From Lysobacter sp. Root916 (lineage in GTDB: Bacteria > Pseudomonadota > Gammaproteobacteria > Xanthomonadales > Xanthomonadaceae), in NCBI RefSeq assembly GCF_001429785.1, contig NZ_LMJF01000001.1, forward strand, positions 302,599 to 366,598: a stretch of 64,000 nt of DNA. Direction: 5' to 3'. The translations under genes were made by a program, and so were the position numbers. The notes under the pieces are model-generated. The model searched no databases and had not been told where the DNA came from. It was given only the letters and a program-made list of their open reading frames with translations. How positions within the stretch are numbered: the first letter of the stretch is position 1; every line of letters begins with the position of its first letter. This document shows positions 8,189 to 16,933 of the stretch, one piece after another.

Positions 8189-8989
8189 TCAGGGCGGCGC
8201 GAAACGCCAGTGCCAGGGCTCGTAGACGATGCCGTGCGGATTGTCGCGCGGGTAGCTCATGACGAAGCCGTAGCCGCCGGCCTGGGCGCGCAGCCAGGCG
8301 AAGGCGGCGGTGGTTTCGAAGGATTCCTCCGCCGGCGGCTGGTCGGGCGCGCCGATGTCCAGGGCCAGGCCGGAGTGGTGTTCGCTGTAGCCGGGCGCGG
8401 CGTTGACGGTGAGGATCTGTTCCACGCTCTGGCCGCGCGCGAGCTTGCGTTCGAAGATGCCCAGTTGATAGTCGTGGCTGCGATAGCCGGAGATCGCTTC
8501 CAGCACCACGCCGTCGCCCAGGGCGGCCGCATGCAGGTGGGCCCAGGCGCGCGCCGCCAAGGGGTGCAGCCACAGCGGGCGGCGGTAGCGGTCGTGGCCG
8601 GCGAAACCGAGCCGGTCGGGTTCGGGCACCAGCGCCAGGCCGGTGCGCTCGCCGTAGCCATCGTCCAGGCCCAGCGCGTGCAGGCGTTCTTCCAGGCGAT
8701 CCAGCGGCAGCTCGCGCACGCGTTCCAGACCGGCGCGGCGGCTTTGGCTGTAGTGCTCCAGCGCGTCCAGCGCGGCGTCCAGGCCGGGCTCGTGACCCAG
8801 GCGCGGGATCAGCGGCAGCAGGCCTTCGGGCAGGTCGGCGGCGAGGTACTGGCCGTCGCGCTTGCGCCGCAGCACGTGGCGCGCGCGCGCCAGTGCGCGC
8901 GCGTCGTGGTTGCTGCGCGCACGCAGCAGACCGCCGGGCCAGAGCTCGATCTCGGGCGTATTGATCAGGACCGGAACTATGCCGCGCAT
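8189..8989 (-). CDS. M15B D-alanyl-D-alanine carboxypeptidase family protein
   Basis: 266 aa. The zinc-site motifs of M15B (VanY/DdcB type) are present: SGYRSHDYQ, then SEHHSGLALDIG (S-x-H-x6-D layout), then YEPWHWRF near the C-terminus with the catalytic Glu and third zinc ligand. No signal peptide or membrane helix is visible, unlike many VanY proteins, so it may be cytosolic or exported by another route. The N-terminal ~100 residues are not family-typical. It lies last in the run of SPFH-operon genes, 9 nt after the PH-like gene. Confidence 0.87.
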   Translation of the reverse strand: MRGIVPVLINTPEIELWPGGLLRARSNHDARALARARHVLRRKRDGQYLAADLPEGLLPLIPRLGHEPGLDAALDALEHYSQSRRAGLERVRELPLDRLEERLHALGLDDGYGERTGLALVPEPDRLGFAGHDRYRRPLWLHPLAARAWAHLHAAALGDGVVLEAISGYRSHDYQLGIFERKLARGQSVEQILTVNAAPGYSEHHSGLALDIGAPDQPPAEESFETTAAFAWLRAQAGGYGFVMSYPRDNPHGIVYEPWHWRFAPP

Positions 8990-8998
8990 GCGCGCAGG

Positions 8999-9544
8999 TT
9001 AACGGCTGCGCGCGCGCCTTGCCACGTCTTGCAGCGCCTCCAGCAGGGCCTGCGGTTGCTCCAGCGACAACAGCAGCGAGGGGCCGTCGTTGCGCTCGGG
9101 CAGCCACAGCACGCGCCGGCGCTGGGTCAGCAGGTAAAACGCCTTGCGCCAGCGATCGCGCATCCGGAACCAGCCGGCCTGATAGCCCGGCAGGGCGGAG
9201 CCTAAGGTCTTGATCGAAGGACGCAGGCCGACGTGCTCGTCCAGGTCGACGATGCGCGCGCGATCCAGGTCCAGCCTCGCCACCGCGACCCGCACGGTAT
9301 GCGGCCCGGCCTTGACCGTGAGCAGGCCGGATTCGAGTTCCACCGATCGCCGCCGCGCGCCCAGCCAGATCAGGCCGCCGACCAACGCCAGCACCGGCAC
9401 GGCGATCCATAGCAACTGCAGGATCTTGGGGTCCTGCGGTGCGCGCAGCACCGCGAAGACGATGCCGATCAGCACCAGCAGCAGCGAGACCGTGGGCACC
9501 AGGGCGGCGCCCGGCCCCGGCGCGGAGATGGCGTAGCGGCTCAT
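8999..9544 (-). CDS. PH-like domain membrane protein, hypothetical
   Basis: 181 aa. Two membrane helices lie at about 17-35 and 43-62, and the rest is a beta-rich cytosolic domain with SVELESGLLTVKAGPHTVRV and ending in a helix LEALQDVARRARSR. This two-helix plus bacterial-PH layout is common in uncharacterised envelope proteins. It starts 2 nt downstream of the stop of the preceding 48-aa membrane protein, so it belongs to the same transcript. Function unknown. Confidence 0.7.
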   Translation of the reverse strand: MSRYAISAPGPGAALVPTVSLLLVLIGIVFAVLRAPQDPKILQLLWIAVPVLALVGGLIWLGARRRSVELESGLLTVKAGPHTVRVAVARLDLDRARIVDLDEHVGLRPSIKTLGSALPGYQAGWFRMRDRWRKAFYLLTQRRRVLWLPERNDGPSLLLSLEQPQALLEALQDVARRARSR

Positions 9545-9545
9545 C

Positions 9546-9692
9546 TCAGCGCAGCTGCAACAGCATGCCGGCCATCAACGCGGCCGCCGATAGCGCCAGC
9601 AGCGCCACCGTGGCCAGCCGCGCCAGCGGCGCCGGGCGGGCCGGGTCGTGGCGCGGATAGCGGCGTTCGATCAGTTTGACGATATGCAGCAT
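9546..9692 (-). CDS. 48-aa single-pass membrane miniprotein
   Basis: The peptide has a basic cytosolic N-terminus (LIERRYPRHDPARP) and one membrane helix near the C-terminus (LARLATVALLALSAAALMAG). A GGGAG ribosome site sits 6 nt upstream of the ATG, and the PH-like gene starts immediately after. Position, ribosome site and typical miniprotein topology support it as real. No known family was recognised. Confidence 0.65.
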   Translation of the reverse strand: MLHIVKLIERRYPRHDPARPAPLARLATVALLALSAAALMAGMLLQLR

Positions 9693-9736
9693 GACGGGCT
9701 CCCAGGTAGTGCGCGGCGATGGTTCGCCGCAAGCGA

Positions 9737-9919
9737 TCAGGCCGGTTTCTTGAAGTACAGCCAGGTGCTGGAGTTGTTGGAATTGTGAGCGACCGTGACC
9801 AGCTCCCAACCCAGGGCGCCGCGCTTGTCGAGCTCCTCGCGGATGCGGTCGAAGGCGGAAGCGCCGAACAGTTGCAGGCCGATCTCGCTGACGTGGTATT
9901 TCCATTGGGTGTGGTTCAT
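9737..9919 (-). CDS. DUF4177 family protein
   Basis: 60 aa. The pattern is characteristic of DUF4177: WKYHVSEIG at the start, then [16 protein letters not shown] and finally TWLYFKKP. These small proteins are widespread and their role is unknown. The ATG overlaps the stop of the ribbon-helix-helix gene by 4 nt (ATGA), so it is translationally coupled within the SPFH operon. Confidence 0.85.
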   Translation of the reverse strand: MNHTQWKYHVSEIGLQLFGASAFDRIREELDKRGALGWELVTVAHNSNNSSTWLYFKKPA

Positions 9920-10104
9920 GCGTCGTCCGTTCCTTCAGGGTTTGCGGGTTTGGGGTGGGGCAGCCTTCCGGCCTTGCGCAGCGCGTCGCGCAGCAGGTAT
10001 TCGATCTGGGCGTTGAGCGAGCGCAGTTCGTCGTCGGCCCAGCGCTGCGCCGCGGCCAGCACGTCGGCGTTGATGCGCAGCGGGTAGGCTTTCTTCTCGC
10101 TCAC
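9916..10104 (-). CDS. Arc-family ribbon-helix-helix DNA-binding protein
   Basis: 62 aa starting at GTG, which overlaps the stop of the upstream membrane-protein gene (GTGA). The strand [19 protein letters not shown] followed by [20 protein letters not shown] is the Arc/MetJ-type ribbon-helix-helix, with the short basic strand for major-groove contact and a two-helix dimer interface. No toxin gene is adjacent, so it is more likely an operon regulator than an antitoxin. The AT-rich GATATC palindrome upstream of the SPFH gene is its most plausible target (inference). Confidence 0.82.
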   Translation of the reverse strand: MSEKKAYPLRINADVLAAAQRWADDELRSLNAQIEYLLRDALRKAGRLPHPKPANPEGTDDA

Positions 10105-10472
10105 CGGCGGCCGGTCCGTTCGTCGTCGCGCGGCTGGCGGTAGTCGCGCTTGGCCCGGGCCAGCGCCAGCATCAGGGCCACGGCCAGGCCGTTGACCGCG
10201 ACCAGCAGCGCCACGGTGACCCACAGCATGCGGCCGTCGTTGCCATGCGCCCAGTAGTAGCCCAGCGCGGACACGAAGATCGCGATCGCCATCAGCGCCA
10301 GCAATCGTGCGAAGCGCGCCGCGGCCGCGGCCGGATCGCGCAGGCGCGAGGCATCCAGGCCGTTGAGCAGGTGCAGGTTGCCGCGCGCGACCAGCACCGC
10401 GGCGATCAGGATCGGCAGCCCGCTGATCACGATGATCGCGGGTAGCAGCAGCGCTTGGGTGGACTGATCCAT
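10101..10472 (-). CDS. Three-helix membrane protein in SPFH operon
   Basis: 123 aa. Three hydrophobic helices (about 8-30, 53-72, 82-104) are followed by a charged cytosolic tail ending [16 protein letters not shown]. The first helix begins [20 protein letters not shown]. It sits between the SPFH gene (12 nt upstream) and the ribbon-helix-helix gene (4-nt overlap). No enzymatic motif is present. It could be a membrane partner of the SPFH protein, as NfeD-type proteins are for slipins, but it lacks an NfeD domain. Confidence 0.75.
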   Translation of the reverse strand: MDQSTQALLLPAIIVISGLPILIAAVLVARGNLHLLNGLDASRLRDPAAAAARFARLLALMAIAIFVSALGYYWAHGNDGRMLWVTVALLVAVNGLAVALMLALARAKRDYRQPRDDERTGRR

Positions 10473-10484
10473 GCGTGCCTCGCC

Positions 10485-11348
10485 TCAATACAGGGTGCCG
10501 GCGTTGACGATGGGCTGGGTGCTGCGGTCGCCGCACAGCACCACCAGCAGGTTGCTGACCATCTGCGCCTTGCGTTCTTCGTCGAGCTGGACCACGCCGT
10601 TCTTCTGCAGCTCGGCCAGCGCCATTTCGACCATGCCGACCGCGCCGGCGACGATGCGGGTGCGCGCGGCGATCACCGCGTTGGCCTGTTGGCGCTGCAG
10701 CATGGCGTGGGCGATCTCGGGCGCGTAGGCCAGGTGGCTGATGCGCGCGTCGTTCACCTGCACGCCGGCGTCGGCCAGGCGCTCGGCCAACTCGTCCTTG
10801 AGGTGCTGGGAGATTTCGGCGGCGTGGCTGCGCAGGGCGAACTGGCCGTCCTCGTGCTGGTCGTAGGGATAGCTGGTGGCCATCGCGCGCAGCGCCGATT
10901 CGGACTGGATGTGGACGAAGCTTTCGTAGTCGTCGACGTTGTAGACCGCCTCGGCCGAATCGACCACCTGCCAGACGATCACCGCGGCGATCTCGATCGG
11001 GCTGCCGTCGAGTTCGTTGACCTTGAGCTTGCCGCTTTCGAAGTTGCGCACGCGCTGGCTGATCTTCTTCTTGGCGTAGAAGGGGTTGTTCCAGCGCAGG
11101 CCGTTGTCCTTGACCGTGCCGACGTACTTGCCGAACAGGCTGAGTACCGCGGCCTGGTTGGGTTCGACCTTGTACAGGCCGGTCAGGGCCAGGAACACCA
11201 GGATGCCGACGACGATGGCGGCGCCGATCTGCAGGTCGGCCTTGGCCGCGACCCCGCCGATGAACAGCCAGAAGCCGAAGGCGCCGACCAGCAGCAGGAA
11301 CAGCAGGGTCGGGATCCCGGGCAGGGAGTGGGTCGGGTTCTCTTTCAT
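10485..11348 (-). CDS. SPFH/Band 7 domain membrane protein
   Basis: 287 aa. Two N-terminal membrane helices (about 8-60) lead into an SPFH domain: [20 protein letters not shown], then [13 protein letters not shown], then [20 protein letters not shown]. The late helical region with [16 protein letters not shown] matches prohibitin/HflC-type assemblies. Such proteins organise membrane microdomains and regulate proteases or envelope stress. I chose the ATG reading [11 protein letters not shown]; a second ATG 33 nt upstream (11381) lies almost on the GATATC palindrome and would coincide with the likely transcription start. First gene of a seven-gene coupled unit. Confidence 0.88.
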   Translation of the reverse strand: MKENPTHSLPGIPTLLFLLLVGAFGFWLFIGGVAAKADLQIGAAIVVGILVFLALTGLYKVEPNQAAVLSLFGKYVGTVKDNGLRWNNPFYAKKKISQRVRNFESGKLKVNELDGSPIEIAAVIVWQVVDSAEAVYNVDDYESFVHIQSESALRAMATSYPYDQHEDGQFALRSHAAEISQHLKDELAERLADAGVQVNDARISHLAYAPEIAHAMLQRQQANAVIAARTRIVAGAVGMVEMALAELQKNGVVQLDEERKAQMVSNLLVVLCGDRSTQPIVNAGTLY

Positions 11349-11383
11349 GGCGCGTGCTCGCGTCGTCGATGGGTTCGACATGT

Positions 11384-11411
11384 GATATCAAAATGATATC
11401 TATCGGCGCAA
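11384..11411 (-). promoter_or_regulatory. GATATC palindrome over the SPFH promoter (candidate RHH operator)
   Basis: GATATC at 11384-11389 and again at 11395-11400 are separated by 5 nt of A/T, giving a 17-bp block that reads almost the same on both strands in a GC-rich genome. On the minus strand TTGCGC (11406-11411) followed after about 17 nt by ATATCA gives a plausible sigma-70 promoter whose -10 lies inside the palindrome. The operon encodes its own ribbon-helix-helix protein. Promoter assignment is by eye. Confidence 0.55.
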
Positions 11412-11455
11412 GGGGTTTCGGACGAGCGGTAGGCTGCCTAATCCGGGTCCTGAGG

Positions 11456-11598
11456 GTAGGAGCGGCGCAAGCCGCGACCCCGACCCCGCACGGTCGCGGC
11501 GCTGGATGGCGGGCAGAGGGGCGATGGGAGGTTGAACGGCTTACGGGACCGAGGCGCCGGCGTCCCACTTGCGCGGTCGCGGCTTGCGCCGCTCCTAC
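11456..11598. repeat. REP-type inverted repeat, GTAGGAGCGGCGCAAGCCGC family
   Basis: The arms GTAGGAGCGGCGCAAGCCGC (from 11456) and its reverse complement ending at 11598 are essentially perfect over 24 nt. They bracket about 95 nt of unique sequence, so the whole could be a small non-autonomous mobile element. It separates the SPFH promoter from the convergent-side lipoprotein gene. Confidence 0.85.
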
Positions 11599-11610
11599 AG
11601 GGGGCGGGGC

Positions 11611-12534
11611 TCAGGGCGTGATGCGGTATAGCGGCGCGGGCACGAACTCGCCGGTCGCGTACAGGCTGCGGCCGTCGGCGGCCCAGCCCAGGGCCTCGGC
11701 CTGCGGCAGCCAGGGCAGGGTCAGCTGCTTCGGCGGCGCGGCCACGGCCGCGCTCCAACTCTGGCCGCCGCGGCGCGGGTACAGCAGCAGGTAGCGGTAG
11801 GTCATCACCGCCAGGGTGCGCCCGTCGGGCGAGACGTCGGCGGCGGTGACCTGGCTTTGCAGGCGGGCGCTGCGTGGGTTGCGCTTGAGGACCTCGGCGC
11901 TGGGCTGCGGCACCCCGGCCAGGGCGCCGCTGCGTTGCGCGGTGAGCAGGCCGGTGCCGGCCGGGCGCAGCGGCAGGGTGAACAGTTCCGGCGGCTGGCG
12001 TTTCTTGGAGATCAGCAGGATGCGGCCGTTGGCGGCGTCCACCGCCACCGCCTCGCAGTCGCGCGCGCCGTCGGGCCAGCGGAATGCGATCGACCAGGCC
12101 GGGCGCAGGCGCGCGTTCTCCAGCTTGGCCGGCTCCTCGACGATGTGCAGCTGCAGGCTGCGGCGCAGGCCGCCGTTGTCGCCGGTGTCGGCGATCAGCA
12201 GATAGTTGCGGCCGTTCAAGCGGAACGAGGAAACGTCTTCCCAGTCTGTCTTGGTCACGCCTTCGATGCGGAAGGTGGCCAGGCGCTCGCCGTCGTCGGC
12301 GACCGCGAACAGGCGTTCGGGATTGCCGCCGTCGTCGATCATCCACAGCACGCCGGGGTGGCGGCGCGAGGCGGCCAGGCCGCTGATCTCGTCGAGTTGG
12401 CCGTCGACCAGGATGCCGCTGAGCTCGCTGCCGGATTCGCCGGGCTCGTGACGCGCGCAGGCGCTCGCCACGGCCAGGGCTGCGGCAAGTACGACGGCGC
12501 GCAGCGGTAGCGGCACGGAACGCGGCATGCCCAC
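11611..12534 (-). CDS. Beta-propeller-like lipoprotein, hypothetical
   Basis: 307 aa. A signal peptide ends in a lipobox-like AVASAC (Cys about 26), so the product is probably a lipoprotein. Repeated strands with LDEISGLAASRRHPGVLWMI, LIADTGDNGGLRRSLQLHIV and ISKKRQPPELFTLPL suggest an esterase-like phytase/SdiA-regulated type propeller. The motif DGARDCEAVAVDAANGRI is typical of those folds. A second ATG two codons downstream (12528) is an equally good start. No partner gene; divergent from purT. Function unknown. Confidence 0.72.
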   Translation of the reverse strand: MGMPRSVPLPLRAVVLAAALAVASACARHEPGESGSELSGILVDGQLDEISGLAASRRHPGVLWMIDDGGNPERLFAVADDGERLATFRIEGVTKTDWEDVSSFRLNGRNYLLIADTGDNGGLRRSLQLHIVEEPAKLENARLRPAWSIAFRWPDGARDCEAVAVDAANGRILLISKKRQPPELFTLPLRPAGTGLLTAQRSGALAGVPQPSAEVLKRNPRSARLQSQVTAADVSPDGRTLAVMTYRYLLLYPRRGGQSWSAAVAAPPKQLTLPWLPQAEALGWAADGRSLYATGEFVPAPLYRITP

Positions 12535-12633
12535 AGCATCGCATGCGGCCCCCGCGCCGATACAGATCCGGACCCGGTCGGGCGCGCGGAAAGTTAGACT
12601 AGCGTCAGCCTACGGCCCCTCTCAGGAACGCGC

Positions 12634-13833
12634 ATGATCACCCTCGGTACGCCTTTGTCCCCGCACGCATACCGCGTGCTGCTGCTCGGTTCGGGCGAAC
12701 TCGGCAAAGAGGTGGCGATCGAACTGCAGCGTTACGGGGTGGAGGTGATCGCGGCCGATCGCTACGCCGACGCGCCGGCGATGCAGGTCGCGCACCGCAG
12801 CCACGTGCTGGACATGCTGGACGGGCAGGCCGTGCGCGCGCTGATCGCGGCCGAGCGGCCGCATTTGATCGTGCCCGAGATCGAGGCCATCCACACCCAG
12901 ACCCTGGTCGAGCTGGAACAGGAATTCGCCGAGCGCGGCACCCACACCCGGGTGATCCCGACCGCGCGCGCCGCGCGCCTGACCATGGACCGCGAAGGCA
13001 TCCGCCGCCTGGCCGCCGAAACCCTGGGCCTGCCGACTTCGCCCTACCGCTTCGTCGACACCCTGGACGATTACCGCGCCGCGGTCGCGCAGATCGGCGT
13101 GCCCTGCGTGGTCAAGCCGGTGATGTCGTCCTCGGGCAAGGGCCAGAGCCTAGTGCGCAGCGCCGACGACATCGACAAGGCCTGGGACTACGCCCAGACC
13201 GGCGGCCGCGCCGGCGCCGGCCGGGTCATCGTCGAGGGCTTCATCGATTTCGATTACGAGATCACCCTGCTGACCGTGCGCCATGTCGGCGGCACCACCT
13301 TCTGCGCGCCGATCGGTCATCTCCAGCGCGACGGCGACTACCGCGAGAGCTGGCAGCCGCAGCCGATGTCGACGCGCGCGCTGGCGCGCGCGCAGGGCAT
13401 CGCGCGCGGCATCACCGACGACCTCGGCGGTTGGGGCGTGTTCGGCGTGGAGCTATTCGTGAAGGGCGACGAGGTCTGGTTCAGCGAGGTCTCGCCGCGT
13501 CCGCACGACACCGGCCTGGTCACTCTGGTCTCGCAGGACCTGAGCGAGTTCGCGCTGCACGCGCGCGCGATCCTCGGCCTGCCGATTCCGCTGATCCGCG
13601 AGCACGGGCCGTCGGCTTCGTGCGCGGTGCTGGCGCAGGGGCACGGCGTGCCGGTGTTCAACGGCGTCGACGCCGCGCTGAGCCAGGCCGACACCCAACT
13701 GCGTCTGTTCGGCAAGCCGCGGGTGGAAGGCCAGCGCCGGGTCGCGGTGACGCTGGCCGTGGCCGAGGACATCGACGGCGCGCGCGAACACGCGCGGCGC
13801 GCGGCCGCGGCACTGGACATCGAGCTGCGCTAG
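12634..13833 (+). CDS. purT: Formate-dependent phosphoribosylglycinamide formyltransferase
   Basis: 399 aa, close to the usual PurT length. It makes FGAR from GAR, formate and ATP in the purine pathway. An N-terminal dinucleotide-like strand [19 protein letters not shown] is followed by the PurT/PurK pattern [20 protein letters not shown], an ATP-grasp domain with [15 protein letters not shown], and [27 protein letters not shown] containing the metal-binding Glu and Asn/Arg region. An AGGA ribosome site precedes the ATG. Monocistronic or followed by the 132-aa gene 49 nt downstream. Confidence 0.97.
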   Translation: MITLGTPLSPHAYRVLLLGSGELGKEVAIELQRYGVEVIAADRYADAPAMQVAHRSHVLDMLDGQAVRALIAAERPHLIVPEIEAIHTQTLVELEQEFAERGTHTRVIPTARAARLTMDREGIRRLAAETLGLPTSPYRFVDTLDDYRAAVAQIGVPCVVKPVMSSSGKGQSLVRSADDIDKAWDYAQTGGRAGAGRVIVEGFIDFDYEITLLTVRHVGGTTFCAPIGHLQRDGDYRESWQPQPMSTRALARAQGIARGITDDLGGWGVFGVELFVKGDEVWFSEVSPRPHDTGLVTLVSQDLSEFALHARAILGLPIPLIREHGPSASCAVLAQGHGVPVFNGVDAALSQADTQLRLFGKPRVEGQRRVAVTLAVAEDIDGAREHARRAAAALDIELR

Positions 13834-13882
13834 GCGCATCCATCCATCATTCGAACCACGATCCTGACAGGGGGATCCGCCC

Positions 13883-14281
13883 ATGGAAGAGTCCCGAGGC
13901 TACGCCGTATTCCTTTTTCCGCAGGCGATGGAGGCGCTGGGCGAAGCGATCAAGCCGTATCTGCTAGACGGGCCGGCCGGGCCGCACGTGCTGTGCCGCG
14001 AGATCGACACCGCTGGCGCGCTCATCGAGATGACGCTGGAGATGCAGACCAGCGAGGGGCGGCCGATCTCGCTGGAGCTGATGGTGCCGACCAGCATGGT
14101 GCGCATGATCGTGTCGGCACGCAGCGACGAGGCCTTCGGTTTCGGCCCGCGTCGCGCGCTCGCGCCGCAGGCGGCTACGGTGGTGGCGACGCCGACTCCG
14201 GCTCCGGCTCCCGCTCCCGCTCCTGAGGCAACTCCTGCGGTTGATCCTGTGCCGGCGGCTGCGAACAAGCCCGGGGCTTGA
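13883..14281 (+). CDS. Hypothetical 132-aa protein with Ala-Pro tail
   Basis: The first ~95 residues form a compact alpha/beta domain (GYAVFLFPQAMEALGEAIKP, later ISLELMVPTSMVRMIVSARS). The last ~35 residues are a low-complexity Ala/Pro/Thr tail (ATPTPAPAPAPAPEA). No signal peptide. A GGGGGA ribosome site lies 8 nt upstream of the ATG. It follows purT on the same strand but purT is not known to need a partner. I do not recognise the domain. Confidence 0.72.
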   Translation: MEESRGYAVFLFPQAMEALGEAIKPYLLDGPAGPHVLCREIDTAGALIEMTLEMQTSEGRPISLELMVPTSMVRMIVSARSDEAFGFGPRRALAPQAATVVATPTPAPAPAPAPEATPAVDPVPAAANKPGA

Positions 14282-14550
14282 GCTGATCCTGGGGTCTGAG
14301 GTTGTCCTTGCCTCTGGCTCGTTGCTTCCCGCTCTTCGAATCCGCTTGGCTTTGGCTGTTGCTCTTCATCGCCGCGAAGGCGGGCTCGGCTTTACTTCGA
14401 CGGAGCCGGACGTCCAGTGCCTTTGGCGTCTTCTTGCCCGCAAGGCTGTTTTGGCTCTCTCTTTTGGAAAAGGGTGAAGCTGTGCGGCTTACGAGCCGTA
14501 GGTTCGTGCACGGGTGAACGCCGGCATGCTGTGCCTGCTGGCCGGGCGGG
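14282..14550. other. Non-coding stretch of lower GC
   Basis: This stretch between the 132-aa gene and the large dispersed repeat is visibly richer in T than its surroundings. Frames here are short or continue antisense into the repeat. I see no conserved protein, terminator or promoter. It may be a decayed extension of the repeat that follows. Confidence 0.4.
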
Positions 14551-14828
14551 TTGGGGAGGATTCGTTGTTGCTTTGCTTTCGTCTTTCCAGACCGAAAGTC
14601 AAAGGCTTCCGCCTGCTGCGCATGCGGGTTACTTTCTCTTGCTAGCCCAAGAGAACGTAACCAAAGAGAAGGGCTAGCGTGACCAACCCTCCCTTGCGAG
14701 TTCGGTGCCTGCGCCGGGATTTTTCGAATGGACGTCCCTGTCCATTCGAAAAACGGCGCGCGTCCTGCGCGCCGCCCTTCGGGTCTACGGTTGGTCGTGT
14801 GAGTGTGGAGCTTTTGGACTTCAATGCC
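14551..14828 (+). repeat. 278-bp dispersed multi-hairpin repeat, copy 1
   Basis: This block aligns without gaps to 27258-27535 in the same orientation, with about 18 mismatches by eye. It contains three consecutive hairpins: 14628-14661 (stem starting GTTACTTTCTCTTG, one mismatch), 14720-14753 (perfect 14-bp stem TTTTTCGAATGGAC) and 14754-14774 (CGGCGCGC stem, 5-nt loop). Both strands carry short open frames, but most base changes between the copies alter the encoded residue, so neither frame looks protein-constrained. A hexamer array follows directly. Confidence 0.9.
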
Positions 14829-14829
14829 G

Positions 14830-14860
<31 letters not shown>

Positions 14861-14875
14861 CGCAGCGATAGCGTC

Positions 14876-14908
14876 CCCTCTCCCGCTTGCGGGAGAGGGC
14901 TAGGGTGA
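14876..14908 (+). repeat. CCCTCTCCCGC hairpin repeat
   Basis: Stem CCCTCTCCCGC (14876-14886) pairs with GCGGGAGAGGG (14889-14899) and is followed by CTAGGGTGAGG. The same hairpin with the GGGGTGAGG tail occurs at 52580-52615, so it is a dispersed element. There is no T-run on either side to suggest a terminator. Confidence 0.88.
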
Positions 14909-14964
14909 GGGGAGTGCAGCGCCGAAGGCGCGAATGCCTTCGCGCCATGCCGGATACGAGCCGG

Positions 14965-16200
14965 TTACGGCTTGCCCAGGTCGATCCAGACCAGGTGATG
15001 GTCGCTGCCGTCGGCGATCGCCGCGTCGGCGCTTTCGCGCGCGGGCCAGAACACGCCCGTGTCGCGTACGTTCAAACCGCGCGAAGGCAGCACATAGTCC
15101 AAACGCAGGGTGCCGGACTTGGGGCCGAAGTCGCCGGTGTGGGTGGCGGTGTCGCCCTTGCGCGGGAAGCCGTAATCGGCCGCGCGTTGCGGGGCGCCGG
15201 CGCTGCGCGGCACGTGGCCGGCGTCGACGCGCGGGTGTTCGAGCAACTGCGCGATCGCGCCGCGCGCGCCGTCGCCGTCGACCGGATCGGCGTTCATGTC
15301 GCCCAGGATCACGAACGCGGCGTCGGCGGCCAGGCCGCCGCACTGACCGCGGTCGTCGCACAGCCAGGGCTTCTCGCCGGCGGACAGGTACTCGGCCCAC
15401 AGCCGCAGCTCGTCGTGGTTGCGCGCGCCGTTGCGGTCCTCGGGTCCATCGAACACCGGCGGCGTCGGGTGCGAGGCGAGAATGTGGATCGTGCCCTGCG
15501 GCGTGCGCACCGGAACGTCCCAATGCGACTTCGAGGACAGGCGCAGCTGCGACCAGATCGCGGGCGCATACCAGGGCGCGCCGCTGGCGGGATCGCGCGG
15601 CTGGCGCGCGCCGGGTAGGGCGCTCCACTTCAGCCGCTGGAAGCTGCGCACCTGCGCGCTGTCGATCGGATAACGCGACAGCAGCAGCATGCCGTACTGG
15701 CCCGGGTGCAGGCCGTAGCCCCAGGCATCGTTGCCGCGCGCGCGGCCGTCGCCGCCGACGTGGCCGTCGTGGTCCAGGTCCAGGCCGCTGGGCACGCCGG
15801 TGTTGACCGGCGCGAAATAGCGATAGGCGTAACGCAGCGGTTCGCCGCCGTGCTGGGCGACCTCGAGATAGCGCTGCTGGAACGCATCGGCGGCGCGGCC
15901 GTCGGCGTCGTAGTCGAATTCGTTGAGCAGGACCACGTCCGGGCGCACGCGCTGCAGCACGGCCGCGATCTTGCGCGCGCCGGCATCGTCGCCTTCCAGG
16001 CGGCGCAGCAGGCCGCCGTCGGCGTCGTCGTACAGCGAGGTGTTGTAGGTGGCGATGCGCAATCGCGCGGTCTGGCTCATAGGGCCGGCCTGCGCCGCTT
16101 TGGGGTCGCCGTGGACCTGGACGCGCACGCAGCCGGCGGCGAGGGCGGCGAGCAGGGCGAAGGGAATCAGCAGGAGGAATCGGTTGCGCATGGCGCGCAT
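14965..16200 (-). CDS. Endonuclease/exonuclease/phosphatase family lipoprotein
   Basis: 411 aa. A signal peptide with lipobox LAAGC places it in the envelope. The EEP fold is clear: RLRIATYNTSLYDD, then DVVLLNEFDYD, HILASHPTPPVFD, FVILGDMNADPVDGDG, RLDYVLPSRGL and the terminal GSDHHLVWIDL with the catalytic His. The catalytic Asn, Glu, Asp and His positions are therefore all present. Secreted EEP proteins act on nucleic acids or phospho-esters; here the substrate is unknown. A nearby ATG nine bases downstream is an alternative start. Confidence 0.87.
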   Translation of the reverse strand: MRAMRNRFLLLIPFALLAALAAGCVRVQVHGDPKAAQAGPMSQTARLRIATYNTSLYDDADGGLLRRLEGDDAGARKIAAVLQRVRPDVVLLNEFDYDADGRAADAFQQRYLEVAQHGGEPLRYAYRYFAPVNTGVPSGLDLDHDGHVGGDGRARGNDAWGYGLHPGQYGMLLLSRYPIDSAQVRSFQRLKWSALPGARQPRDPASGAPWYAPAIWSQLRLSSKSHWDVPVRTPQGTIHILASHPTPPVFDGPEDRNGARNHDELRLWAEYLSAGEKPWLCDDRGQCGGLAADAAFVILGDMNADPVDGDGARGAIAQLLEHPRVDAGHVPRSAGAPQRAADYGFPRKGDTATHTGDFGPKSGTLRLDYVLPSRGLNVRDTGVFWPARESADAAIADGSDHHLVWIDLGKP

Positions 16201-16240
16201 GATCGCATGCGTGCGTGCGCGATCGATGACAGGCGCCAAC

Positions 16241-16266
16241 GAAAACGCCCCGGCGGACCGGGGCGT
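16241..16266 (-). terminator. Terminator for the 147-aa lipoprotein gene
   Basis: A 9-bp perfect stem (ACGCCCCGG with its complement, 4-nt loop) is followed on the minus strand by TTTTC, about 24 nt after the stop codon at 16290. Confidence 0.8.
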
Positions 16267-16289
16267 CGTTCGAAGCGTCGTGTCGGGTA

Positions 16290-16733
16290 TTACAGCGCGC
16301 AGCCGTAGGCGCCGAGCGCGGTCTTCATCTGGTCCAGCGCGGTCTTGCAGGTGCTGGCCAGCGCGGCCTTGGAGGCCGGATTGGCGGCGGCCTGCTTCCA
16401 CGCGGTGCGGCTGCTCTCCAGACCGGTCTGGAACATCGCGCGCTGGTCGGCCGGCACCTTGTCGGCCAAGCAGGTGTTGACCTTGCTCAGGTAGTCGTCG
16501 CACTCGGGGATGCCGACGCTGTCGGCGGCGGCGACCGCGGCCGGCGCGGTTTCAGCCGGAACCGAGGTGGCGGTGGGCGCGGCCATGTCGGTCGGCGTGG
16601 TTTCGGCCGGCGTCGAGGTGGCGGTGGCGGCGGCCGGATCGGTCGCGGCGTCGGCCGGCTTATCGGCCGGCTTGGTGCAGGCGGCCAGCGCCAGGGTGCA
16701 GGCGGCGGCCAGGATTAGAGCGGTGTGCTTCAT
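16290..16733 (-). CDS. Cys-rich lipoprotein with Thr/Pro/Ala linker (paralogue A)
   Basis: 147 aa. The signal peptide ends in LALAAC, a good lipobox. A 50-residue Ala/Thr/Pro linker separates it from a helical C-terminal domain with four cysteines (IPECDDYLSKVNTCL, ASTCKTAL, LGAYGCAL). The spacing is the same as in the next minus-strand gene, so the two are paralogues. The domain resembles small DUF5339-like secreted proteins; function unknown. The terminator at 16241 closes this unit. Confidence 0.82.
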   Translation of the reverse strand: MKHTALILAAACTLALAACTKPADKPADAATDPAAATATSTPAETTPTDMAAPTATSVPAETAPAAVAAADSVGIPECDDYLSKVNTCLADKVPADQRAMFQTGLESSRTAWKQAAANPASKAALASTCKTALDQMKTALGAYGCAL

Positions 16734-16933
16734 CGAATATCCCCGTAATGAATGGTAGGCGGCGGCTCCATGCCGAACACAGTGCCGACTCGGTCGTGCG
16801 TAGACGACGGGCCACTAGGTACACGAGTCGGCGACAGTCTGTGTTAGCGCCTCGTAAAACCGGGTCGCGCCGGGCCGCCCGTTTGGCGCCGCGGAGGGCG
16901 CGGATCCGGGCGCGCGCGACGCCGGCGCGGCCC

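Noticed and set aside
9916..10104. RHH protein as antitoxin of a toxin-antitoxin pair
   Set aside because: No RelE, HicA, MazF or similar small toxin is adjacent; both neighbours are membrane or DUF4177 proteins.
14642..14824. 60-residue minus-strand frame present in both copies of the 278-bp repeat
   Set aside because: About eight of ten base differences between the copies change the amino acid, there is no ribosome site, and the stems cross the frame. A structural element explains conservation better.
16784..16832. GCCGACTCG ... CGAGTCGGC inverted repeat between the two lipoprotein genes
   Set aside because: Nine-bp arms with a 30-nt gap and no T-run. Too weak to call a terminator or operator.
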